NCBI RefSeq assembly: GCF_002251365.1
Contig: NZ_NPJH01000079.1
Span: 62,001 to 126,000, forward strand
Reading direction: 5' to 3'
Length of the DNA stretch: 64,000 bases
Origin: Prevotella sp. P3-122
Lineage (GTDB): Bacteria; Bacteroidota; Bacteroidia; Bacteroidales; Bacteroidaceae
Below the pieces are notes generated by a model that saw only the letters and a program-made list of their open reading frames with translations, was not told the DNA's origin and did not search any database. A program made the position numbers and the translations under genes. Positions 42,287-49,880 of this stretch are shown here, piece by piece; the first letter of the stretch is position 1, and every line of letters begins with the position of its first letter.

Positions 42287-44545
42287 ATGTCCCATATCCC
42301 TGCCCTCATACAAGACCTGGCTCTGATACTCGTCGTGGCAGGTCTTGTCACGCTGCTGTTCAAGAAGCTGCGCCAGCCAATAGTGCTTGGATATATCGTC
42401 GCCGGCTTCCTCGTCAGCCCCCACATGCCATATATCATGTCAGTGGTCGACAAGGCCGACATACAGACATGGGCAGACATCGGCGTGCTCTTCCTTCTCT
42501 TCGCCCTCGGCCTCGACTTCTCGTTCAAGAAGATACTCCGCATGGGGCTTGCCCCAATAGTGGCAACACTCACTATCATCTTCTGCATGATGGCTACAGG
42601 CACCGCCGTGGGCAGTCTCTTCGGCTGGAGCCGCATGGACTGCCTGTTCCTTGCCGGAATGCTCGCCATGTCATCGACCACCATCATCTACAAGGCCTTC
42701 GATGACCTTGGCATGCGCCAACAGCGCTTTGCCGGGCTCGTAATGAGCGTCCTCATCCTTGAGGATGTCCTCGCCATTGTCATGATGGTGATGCTCTCCA
42801 CCATAGCGGGCGGCGCCAGTCCCGACGGCGGCATGATGCTAGGGAGCATTGTCAAGATAGTGTTCTTCCTCGTGCTATGGTTTGTCGTGGGCATATTCCT
42901 CATACCACCATTCCTGCGCCGTACCCGCCGTCTGATGAACGGCGAGACGATGGTAGTGGTGGCGCTTGGGCTGTGCTGCGCCATGGCCGTTATCTCCGCC
43001 ACCGTTGGCTTCAGCCCCGCCTTCGGTGCATTCGTCATGGGCAGCATCCTCGCCGAGACTGTCGAGGCCGACAAGATAGCGCGTGTCGTAGACCCTGTCA
43101 AGAACCTCTTCGGCGCCGTCTTCTTCGTCTCCGTGGGCATGCTCGTCGACCCTCATGTCCTTGTCTCCTACGCACTCCCCATCATGGTGCTCGTTGTGGC
43201 CATCATCCTCGGGCAGGCACTCTTCGGCACCATGGGGTTCATGCTTAGCGGCCAGCCGCTGAAGACCGCCATGCAGTGCGGCTTCTCCATGGCGCAGATT
43301 GGCGAGTTCGCTTTCATCATAGCCTCGCTCGGCCTCACCCTGGGTGTTATCTCCGATTTTCTTTACCCCGTTGTCGTGGCAGTCTCCGTCATCACCACTT
43401 TCCTCACGCCCTATATGATGAAGGCCGCCCTGCCGGCCTACACACATGTCGAGCGGCGGCTGCCTCGCCGATGGATGCGCAGGCTCAACCACCTTGGCAC
43501 CATGCATCATGCCACCCGCGCCGAGGCCGGCCACTGGCGCACGCTCCTGCGTGCCATGGCGTGGAACGTCACTGTCTACTCCATACTCTCGGCGGCTGTC
43601 ACAGCAGTCATGCTGACCACTTTCCTGCCATTCATGCGCCGGCTACTGCCCGGATGGGAACTGCACTGGTGGGCCAACGGCATCACGGGGGTGCTCACCG
43701 TAGCGCTCATCTCGCCCTTCCTGCGCTCCATGGTAATGAAGAAGAACCATAGCGAGGAGTTCAAGGCACTGTGGACAGAGAGCCGTCTCAACCGTCTTCC
43801 CCTCACTTTCACCGTCCTGGCACGTGTCGCCGTGGCGGCAAGCTTCGTCTTCTACATCTGCAACTACCTCACTCGCTTCCAGAACGCGCTTATTATCACC
43901 CTCAGCCTCGTCGCCATACTCCTCATGGCACTGTCACGACGGCTCAAACACCGCAGCATAAGGCTCGAGAGACTCTTCGTGCAGAACCTGCGCTCGCGAG
44001 ACATCGAGGCACAGGTCAGCGGCCGCCGCCGCCCACTCTTCGAGGGACATCTCCTCGACCGCGACATACACATCTCCGACTTCGATATACCAACCGACTC
44101 GCTGTGGGCAGGCAAGACGCTCCGCGAGCTGGCTCTCGGCACTCGCTTCGGAGTACACGTGAGCAGCATCCTGCGTGGCTCCCATCGCATAAATATCCCA
44201 GACGGCAACATGATGCTCTTCGTGGGCGACCGCCTGCAGGCCATCGGTAACGACTCGCAGCTCAACGCCATGAACACAGCCATGCAGAACGAGCTAATAC
44301 CCGAGGATGACGAGGTGGAACGCAGGGAGATGCGGCTTCAGCGCATCGTAGTATCTGCCAACAGCCCTCTTGTCGGCAAGACCGTCAGGGATGCCGCCAT
44401 ACGCCAACGCTTCAGCTGTATGGTGGTGGGAGTGGAGGAAGGACAGAAAAACCTCACCATGATAAGCTCCTCACGCAAATTCCGCGAAGGCGACATCGTG
44501 TGGATAGTGGGCGAAGAACAGAACGTGGTAAGGCTCGGGGAATAA
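42287..44545 (+). CDS. Kef/CPA2-type cation:proton antiporter with two TrkA-C domains
   Basis: 752 residues. About twelve N-terminal membrane segments (1-400) include VLGYIVAGFLVSPHMP, ADIGVLFLLFALGLDFS and SPAFGAFVMGSILAETVEAD. A second membrane region follows (about 425-540). The C-terminus carries two RCK_C/TrkA-C-like domains, from about 595 (GKTLRELALGTRFGVHV) and about 685 (GKTVRDAAIRQRFSCMVV). No NAD-binding RCK_N domain is seen between them, unlike KefB/KefC. Likely K+ or Na+ efflux; the ion and ligand are unknown. It starts 23 bp after pepT. Confidence 0.87.
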   Translation: MSHIPALIQDLALILVVAGLVTLLFKKLRQPIVLGYIVAGFLVSPHMPYIMSVVDKADIQTWADIGVLFLLFALGLDFSFKKILRMGLAPIVATLTIIFCMMATGTAVGSLFGWSRMDCLFLAGMLAMSSTTIIYKAFDDLGMRQQRFAGLVMSVLILEDVLAIVMMVMLSTIAGGASPDGGMMLGSIVKIVFFLVLWFVVGIFLIPPFLRRTRRLMNGETMVVVALGLCCAMAVISATVGFSPAFGAFVMGSILAETVEADKIARVVDPVKNLFGAVFFVSVGMLVDPHVLVSYALPIMVLVVAIILGQALFGTMGFMLSGQPLKTAMQCGFSMAQIGEFAFIIASLGLTLGVISDFLYPVVVAVSVITTFLTPYMMKAALPAYTHVERRLPRRWMRRLNHLGTMHHATRAEAGHWRTLLRAMAWNVTVYSILSAAVTAVMLTTFLPFMRRLLPGWELHWWANGITGVLTVALISPFLRSMVMKKNHSEEFKALWTESRLNRLPLTFTVLARVAVAASFVFYICNYLTRFQNALIITLSLVAILLMALSRRLKHRSIRLERLFVQNLRSRDIEAQVSGRRRPLFEGHLLDRDIHISDFDIPTDSLWAGKTLRELALGTRFGVHVSSILRGSHRINIPDGNMMLFVGDRLQAIGNDSQLNAMNTAMQNELIPEDDEVERREMRLQRIVVSANSPLVGKTVRDAAIRQRFSCMVVGVEEGQKNLTMISSSRKFREGDIVWIVGEEQNVVRLGE

Positions 44546-44550
44546 CTAAT

Positions 44551-44591
44551 GGAAGGAGGAGATAGGAGGAGTTAGGAGAAGATAGGAGAAG
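44551..44591. repeat. Simple repeat GGAGGAGATAGGAGGAG
   Basis: Purine-rich slippage-type repeat in the gap between the antiporter and LptD-like genes. Confidence 0.55.
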
Positions 44592-44675
44592 TCATTAGTT
44601 TTGCCCTCAAACCCCTCGAACCTTTAATAAACTGTTAAAAAACGGAAACAAGTGACATATTCACCATTTATTCCG

Positions 44676-44683
44676 TAATTTTG
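44676..44683 (+). promoter_or_regulatory. Promoter -7 element of the LptD-like gene
   Basis: TAATTTTG ends 9 bp before the ATG at 44693. With the usual distance to the start site, the mRNA leader would be only a few nucleotides. Confidence 0.65.
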
Positions 44684-44692
44684 CATTTCATT

Positions 44693-47584
44693 ATGAGAAG
44701 ACATACCATAACAGCACTCTTACTTCTGGCAGGCATCATCATGCTTGCCGGTACTGGTATGCCCCTCACCCAGCGTGCCAAGACCCACCGCACAGACACT
44801 CTTAAGGTTACTGTCGACACTGTTTCTGTAGACACTATTTCTGGCCATGAGGCTCTAAAAGACTCCTTGCTCCCCTCCATAAAGGTGGATTCTGCAGGAA
44901 AGGCCTCACCTGACACCCTCGGCATGGACTCCCTGCAGCTTGCCGTATACATGCACAACAAGCATGTGGACGACTCAATACGCCTCGACTCCCTCAACAG
45001 GCAGAAGAAGAACGGCATCGACGCACCAGTGGAATACTCGGCCAACGACTCCATCATCTACGACGCATCCACAAATACCGCCTTCCTCTACGGCTCGTCA
45101 AAGGTAGACTACGAGAACATGAACCTTGAGAGCGACAAGATATACATGAGTCTCGACAGCAGCCTTGTCCACGCCACCGGCTCCCCCGACTCCACAGCCG
45201 CCGACGGACTTATGGGCAAGCCTGTCTTCAAGATGGGCAACGACACCTACAACAACGACACCATAGCCTTCAACTTCAAGACCAAGAAGGGACTCATCAG
45301 AAACGTCACCACACAGCAGGAGGACGGATTTCTCACCTCAGAGCTTAGCAAGCGCAACGCCAACGGTGACGTCTACCTGCAGCACGGACGATACACCACC
45401 TGCGACGCTGAGCACCCCGATTTCTACATAGCACTCTCAAGAGCGAAGGTGCGCCCCGGCAAAGATGTAGTCTTCGGACCCGCCTACCTCGTCGTTGCCG
45501 ACGTGCCGCTGCCTCTGGCCATCCCCTACGGCTTCTTCCCCTTCTCCAAGAGCTATTCCTCGGGCTTCATAATGCCCACCTACGGCGACGAGAGCAGCCG
45601 CGGCTTCTATCTCCGCGATGGAGGCTACTATTTCGCCATGAGCGACAAGTGGGACCTGAAGCTTCTCGGTGAGATCTACACCAAGGGGTCATGGGGTGTC
45701 TCGGCAGCATCCAACTACCGCAAGCGATACAAGTACAGCGGCAGCTTCTTCTTCAGCTACCAGGACACCAAGACCGGCGACAAGGGCATGCCCGACTTCG
45801 AAGAGCAGAAGAGCTTCAAGGTGCAGTGGAGCCACAGGCAGGACACCAAGGCCAACCCCTTCAGTACCCTCTCGGCAAGTGTCAACTTCGCCACATCGAG
45901 CTATGAGCGCAACAACCTCAACAGCCTCTACAACCCACAGACCATGACGCAGAGCACGCGCACCTCATCGGTGAGCTGGAGCACCACCTTCTCAAGCATC
46001 GGACTGACGCTCAGCTCCACGGCCAACCTCAGCCAGAACATGCGCGACTCGTCAATAGCCATGACACTCCCCGACCTTAACATATCGCTGTCGCGCTTCT
46101 ACCCCTTCCGCCGCAAGCACGCCGCAGGAAAGGAACGCTGGTACGAGAAAATATCCATGAGCTACACAGGACAACTGTCCAACTCCATAAGCACAAAGGA
46201 AGACCAGCTCGCACACAGCAACCTCATCAAAGACTGGCGCAACGGCATGCAGCACAGCATACCCATCAGCGGAAGCTTCACGCTGTTCGACATCATCAAC
46301 GTAAACCCCTCGTTCAACTTCACCGACCGCATGTACACCAACAAGATAAAACGCTCATGGGATGAGGCGGCACAGAAGGAACGCGTCGACACCATATACG
46401 GATTCAACAACGTCTACAACTGGAACCTCAGCCTCTCGGCGAGCACCAAGCTGTATGGCTTCTACGTGCCCAACCGCAAGCTCTTCGGCGACAAGGTTGT
46501 CGCCATACGCCACGTCCTCACACCGCAGGTGAGCTTCAGCTATGCACCAGACTTCAGCGCGTCGCGCTACGGCTACTACGACAGCTACCTAAAGACCGAT
46601 GCCGACGGCAACGTATCGCTCGTAGAGTACTCACCCTACCAGAACTCTCTCTACGGCGTGCCCGGCAAGGGCAAGACGGGAAGCATCTCATGGGATATAT
46701 CCAACAACATCGAGATGAAAATCAGAAGCGACAAGGACACTACCGGCTACCGCAAGATAAGCATCATCGACGAGCTCGGAGCTGCAATGTCCTACAACAT
46801 GGCAGCCAAGGTACGGCCGTTGAGTGACCTGTCCGTCCGCCTCCGCCTGAAATGGTGGAAACGCTATACCTTCAACATGAACGCCGTCTTCGCCACCTAC
46901 GCATACGAACTCGACGAGAACGGACGCCCATACGTAGGAAACCGCACGGAATACAGCTACGGACGCTTCGGACGCTTCCAGGGCATGTCGCAGAACTTCT
47001 CCTTCACCCTCAGCCCCGAACAGCTGCGGAAATGGTTCGGAGGAGGCAAGGACGACGAGAACGATAAGGAAAACAACGGAGACAACGACGAGGAAGGCGT
47101 GGACACAGACATAGAGAGCAACGTAGACGATGACATGATAGACGGACAGCGGGCTGCCAAGAAGCAGGGCAAGGGAGCCTTGGCCGAGACTGACGGCGAC
47201 GGCTACATGACATTCTCCATGCCCTGGTCGCTCACCTTCGGCTACGGCATCACCATGCGCGAGAACACCAGCGGCAAGTTCAACACCAAGACCATGCGCT
47301 ACCCCTACAAGTTCACGCAGACTCTCAACGTCAGCGGCAACCTCAGGCTAAGCGACGGATGGAACATCAGCTTCTCCAGCGGCTACGACTTTGAGAACAA
47401 GGCCATGTCCATGACCACAGCCTCGCTGCAGCGCGACCTCCACTGCTTCAACATGAGCTGCTCCGTAGTGCTCGCACCATACACCAGCTACAACTTCAGC
47501 TTCCGTTGCAACGCATCGACACTCACCGATGCCCTGAAATACGACAAGCGAAGCGGATACAGCAACGCCGTGCAGTGGTATTGA
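44693..47584 (+). CDS. LptD-like outer membrane LPS-assembly protein
   Basis: 963 residues from ATG at 44693 (MRRHTITALLLLAGIIML); the TTG at 44681 overlaps the promoter and is rejected. After the signal peptide, an OstA/LptA-like beta-jellyroll region (about 100-260) shows NDSIIYDASTNTAFLYGSSK and GDVYLQHGRYTTCDAEHPDF. The large C-terminal part is a beta-barrel with alternating aromatic strands ending SGYSNAVQWY. This is the Bacteroidetes form of LptD. A low-complexity acidic loop (DDENDKENNGDNDEEGVD) lies near residue 785. Confidence 0.88.
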   Translation: MRRHTITALLLLAGIIMLAGTGMPLTQRAKTHRTDTLKVTVDTVSVDTISGHEALKDSLLPSIKVDSAGKASPDTLGMDSLQLAVYMHNKHVDDSIRLDSLNRQKKNGIDAPVEYSANDSIIYDASTNTAFLYGSSKVDYENMNLESDKIYMSLDSSLVHATGSPDSTAADGLMGKPVFKMGNDTYNNDTIAFNFKTKKGLIRNVTTQQEDGFLTSELSKRNANGDVYLQHGRYTTCDAEHPDFYIALSRAKVRPGKDVVFGPAYLVVADVPLPLAIPYGFFPFSKSYSSGFIMPTYGDESSRGFYLRDGGYYFAMSDKWDLKLLGEIYTKGSWGVSAASNYRKRYKYSGSFFFSYQDTKTGDKGMPDFEEQKSFKVQWSHRQDTKANPFSTLSASVNFATSSYERNNLNSLYNPQTMTQSTRTSSVSWSTTFSSIGLTLSSTANLSQNMRDSSIAMTLPDLNISLSRFYPFRRKHAAGKERWYEKISMSYTGQLSNSISTKEDQLAHSNLIKDWRNGMQHSIPISGSFTLFDIINVNPSFNFTDRMYTNKIKRSWDEAAQKERVDTIYGFNNVYNWNLSLSASTKLYGFYVPNRKLFGDKVVAIRHVLTPQVSFSYAPDFSASRYGYYDSYLKTDADGNVSLVEYSPYQNSLYGVPGKGKTGSISWDISNNIEMKIRSDKDTTGYRKISIIDELGAAMSYNMAAKVRPLSDLSVRLRLKWWKRYTFNMNAVFATYAYELDENGRPYVGNRTEYSYGRFGRFQGMSQNFSFTLSPEQLRKWFGGGKDDENDKENNGDNDEEGVDTDIESNVDDDMIDGQRAAKKQGKGALAETDGDGYMTFSMPWSLTFGYGITMRENTSGKFNTKTMRYPYKFTQTLNVSGNLRLSDGWNISFSSGYDFENKAMSMTTASLQRDLHCFNMSCSVVLAPYTSYNFSFRCNASTLTDALKYDKRSGYSNAVQWY

Positions 47585-47703
47585 CACCACAGTGTAATTC
47601 CAACACTGTAGAGACACCACACTATGAGGCCTCTACAATTTCCACATCATCATTTGATATATATCAAGAAGAAAGCAAAAAACGTATTTTTCCTTGCAAA
47701 TTA

Positions 47704-47735
47704 TTTGCTGTGTTCGTACACAATGCGTACCTTTG
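47704..47735 (+). promoter_or_regulatory. Promoter of the small RNA candidate
   Basis: TTTG at 47704-47707 and TACCTTTG at 47728-47735, exactly 20 bp apart. It is one of the best consensus promoters in the window, and no long open frame follows. Confidence 0.8.
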
Positions 47736-47740
47736 CATCG

Positions 47741-47987
47741 TCAAAAGACAATAAGATTGTTTTGGTTAGTAGTATAGATTTAGGTTTTTAGTTATTTAGG
47801 TTTTTAGGATTTTAGGATTTCATTAGGTTATTAGTTACAGAGGTAAGCATAGAGAATGTTTCAGGACGACAAGGTATAGTCTTAAGAAAGAAGGAAAAGA
47901 TTGACATGGATAACCAGATGAAGAAAGCCTTGCTTGCAGTGTGATACTGCAGCAGGCATGATGGGAACGGGCGCGTTCCTTTTTTTT
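47741..47987 (+). ncRNA. Small RNA candidate with leader peptide and terminator
   Basis: About 245 nt between a strong promoter and an intrinsic terminator, in an 853-bp gap after the LptD-like gene. A small hairpin ACAAT/ATTGT lies near the 5' end, then a T-rich TTTAGG simple repeat (47779-47832). The 3' half is more complex. A 12-codon open frame (47906-47944, MDNQMKKALLAV) ends in the hairpin TGCAGT/ACTGCA (47935-47951), followed by the terminator. It could be a stand-alone RNA or an attenuator that lost its gene. It is not recognisable to me as tmRNA, RNase P RNA or SRP RNA. Confidence 0.6.
47964..47987 (+). terminator. Intrinsic terminator of the small RNA
   Basis: Hairpin GGAACG/CGTTCC followed by eight T residues. 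A competing pairing ACGGGC/GCCCGT spans the T run to about 47996. Confidence 0.8.
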
Positions 47988-48084
47988 GTGCCCGTTTTCT
48001 GGGTCACCAGTAAAACACAGTGTCTGTTGAGAATCATAGTCTGTATCAATCATGAATAACATTTTTTTGGCTCAGTAGATAATT

Positions 48085-48313
48085 CCTGGGGGCTACAGCG
48101 ACCTGTATGGTGAGCCAACCTCCCTTTTCTCTTATCCAGAATAGGACTGCCGATTTATGTGCCAGTTTAGCCTATCTCAGAGCAAAGCATTGCATCTGTC
48201 AACGCAAAGCATTGCATCCGCCAACGCAAAGCATTGCATCCGCCAACGCAAAGCTTTGCAATCGCCAACGTAAAGCTTTGCATCTGCCAACGTAAAGCTT
48301 TGCATCTGCCAAC
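48085..48313 (+). repeat. Palindromic tandem array with conserved leader, element 2
   Basis: A 97-nt leader (48085-48181) matches the element 1 leader on the opposite strand at about three-quarters of positions by eye. Shared blocks are CCTGGGGGCTACA, GTATGGTGAG, TATCCAGAATA and TGTGCCAGTTTAGCC. Six 22-bp units follow (48182-48313), each a 12-bp near-palindrome (GCAAAGCATTGC, GCAAAGCTTTGC or GTAAAGCTTTGC) plus a 10-bp spacer such as ATCTGCCAAC. The 62-residue open frame crossing it changes repeat phase each unit and is not called a gene. Nothing else is seen up to the next gene. Confidence 0.9.
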
Positions 48314-48437
48314 GCATAGTTTTTTGCTTTTAGCTTAACGAAATTGTTCATTTGGAATACACCTTTGCATAGAAGGGCAAAGGGCAAAGGGTGAAGTCCT
48401 TAGGGAGAAAGGCATCTTCGCCCTTAGACTTTTGTCC

Positions 48438-49256
48438 TCACAGGCCATTACTCCCCTCTCCCCTTGAAGAGGGGGTGGAGGCGAGGCTCATGCGCCCTTG
48501 CACTGTCTCCAGCAGTTTCTGGAAGTTTTCGGCACTGTTGGCAGCAATCACTCCCTTGTGTTCCAAGCACGAGAGTGGCTGACCGTGCAGGTCTGAGATT
48601 ATTCCTCCAGCCTCGGTGACAACGAGCGAGGCGGCAGCAAAATCCCAGGGGCCGAGCATATACTCAAAGTACAGCTCACAGCGTCCCATGGCGAGATAGC
48701 ACAGCTCTGGGGCGCAGGCGCCGAATCGGCGGAAGTCGTTACACTGGCGGAACAGGCTTACGATGATGTCTGCACAAATGTCTGTATACTCCTTGTGGTA
48801 TACGGAGAAGGCCGTGCATACCACGGCATTGGCAAAGGGTCGGTCAGAGACATGTATTGGCTTTCCGTTGCGGAAGGCTCCATGCCCCTTCTGGGCTGTG
48901 AACATCTCACCCGTTCGTGGCACATAGACCACGCCCATGACGATGTCGGCATGGTGGCGCAAGGCCACGCAGATGGCACACTGGTCTATGCCGCGGCTAT
49001 AGTTGGCCGTACCGTCGATGGGGTCGATAATCCACAGATACTCATGGTTGATGTCGCGCATGCCAACCTCCTCGCATAGGAATCCGCTGCCTGGCAGCAA
49101 TACGGAGAGTCTTTCACAAAGGAACGCCTGCACGGCAAGGTCGGAGGATGTCACGATGTCGGCATATCCGCCTTTCTGCGTGATGTCGAAATGTTCGGTT
49201 GTCATCAGCTTGGCTGCCTCGACAACAACAGACGAGAGCTGTTCGATGGTAATCAT
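48438..49256 (-). CDS. Inositol-monophosphatase-family phosphatase
   Basis: 272-residue Mg2+-dependent phosphatase. LCEEVG and the metal-binding WIIDPIDGTANYSRG are the family signatures, with the second motif GPWDFAAASLVVTEAGG. The substrate may be inositol phosphate, 3'-phosphoadenosine nucleotide or fructose bisphosphate; not decidable here. The last residues (STPSSRGEGSNGL) come from a C/G-rich intergenic hairpin repeat, so the natural C-terminus was probably shorter. It lies 29 bp downstream of the YfcE-like gene on the same strand. Confidence 0.9.
   Translation of the reverse strand: MITIEQLSSVVVEAAKLMTTEHFDITQKGGYADIVTSSDLAVQAFLCERLSVLLPGSGFLCEEVGMRDINHEYLWIIDPIDGTANYSRGIDQCAICVALRHHADIVMGVVYVPRTGEMFTAQKGHGAFRNGKPIHVSDRPFANAVVCTAFSVYHKEYTDICADIIVSLFRQCNDFRRFGACAPELCYLAMGRCELYFEYMLGPWDFAAASLVVTEAGGIISDLHGQPLSCLEHKGVIAANSAENFQKLLETVQGRMSLASTPSSRGEGSNGL
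48451..48490. repeat. C/G-rich hairpin repeat, copy 4, inside coding sequence
   Basis: On the minus strand GCCTCGCCTCCACCCCCTCT then CAAGGGGAGAGGGGAG, similar to copy 3. It supplies the last codons of the inositol-monophosphatase-family gene, just before its stop. Confidence 0.55.
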
Positions 49257-49285
49257 AATGTATGTGTAAGTGTTGGTTATGTATG

Positions 49286-49828
49286 TTACAAGTCTTTGGT
49301 GGCGAGCACCTCGCCGTCGGTTGTCATGAGCGTGACGCAGCCATTGTCGTAGATGGCCAGCGTGGGTTTATTACCTCCCTTGGGGAATGTGGGCGAGCCA
49401 GTGTTGCATACTATGGTGCCGTCGGCGTCAGCATAAAGCTCCCACAGGTGGGTATGGCCATAGAAGAGCACGTCTGCACTGGCAGCAGGCTTGCGGCCGC
49501 TGTTGTATACATGACCGTGGGTGAGCCACAGGCGCACGCCATTGTCGACTATGAGCAGTGAGTCCTGCATTATAGGGAACTGCAGGAGCATCTGGTCGAC
49601 CTCGGAGTCGCAATTGCCCCGCACTGCGACAATGTCGCTGGCCATGGCGTTGAGCAAGGAGGCCACGCCCTTGGGGTCGAGTCCCTCGGGGAGTCCGTTG
49701 CGCGGGCCGTAGTTGAGGATGTCGCCCAGAAGGCACAGCATCTGGCATCCCGTGCCGCGGTAGATATCCAAGGCCTTCTGCAATGCTGGCAGCGAGCCAT
49801 GGATATCAGAAAGTATCATGTATTTCAT
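49286..49828 (-). CDS. YfcE-like metallophosphodiesterase
   Basis: 180 residues of the calcineurin-like MJ0936/YfcE family. Metal-binding motifs appear in order: SDIHGS, GDILNYGP, RGNCD and LTHGHVY with a later YGHTH. It hydrolyses phosphodiesters such as bis-p-nitrophenyl phosphate in related proteins; the natural substrate is unclear. Likely co-transcribed with the downstream phosphatase gene. Confidence 0.93.
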   Translation of the reverse strand: MKYMILSDIHGSLPALQKALDIYRGTGCQMLCLLGDILNYGPRNGLPEGLDPKGVASLLNAMASDIVAVRGNCDSEVDQMLLQFPIMQDSLLIVDNGVRLWLTHGHVYNSGRKPAASADVLFYGHTHLWELYADADGTIVCNTGSPTFPKGGNKPTLAIYDNGCVTLMTTDGEVLATKDL

Positions 49829-49880
49829 AAGACGGAAATTTATGTTCAGCTGATAATATAACGCACGTACGAGCGGTTTA

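Noticed and set aside
47741..47987. tmRNA, RNase P RNA or SRP RNA
   Set aside because: No tag-peptide frame with an ALAA ending, no RNase P core motif and no SRP GGAAG-type tetraloop were found.
48107..48295. 62-codon open frame across the palindrome array
   Set aside because: The 22-bp unit changes frame at every repeat, and the matching element at 3786-3985 does not keep the peptide.
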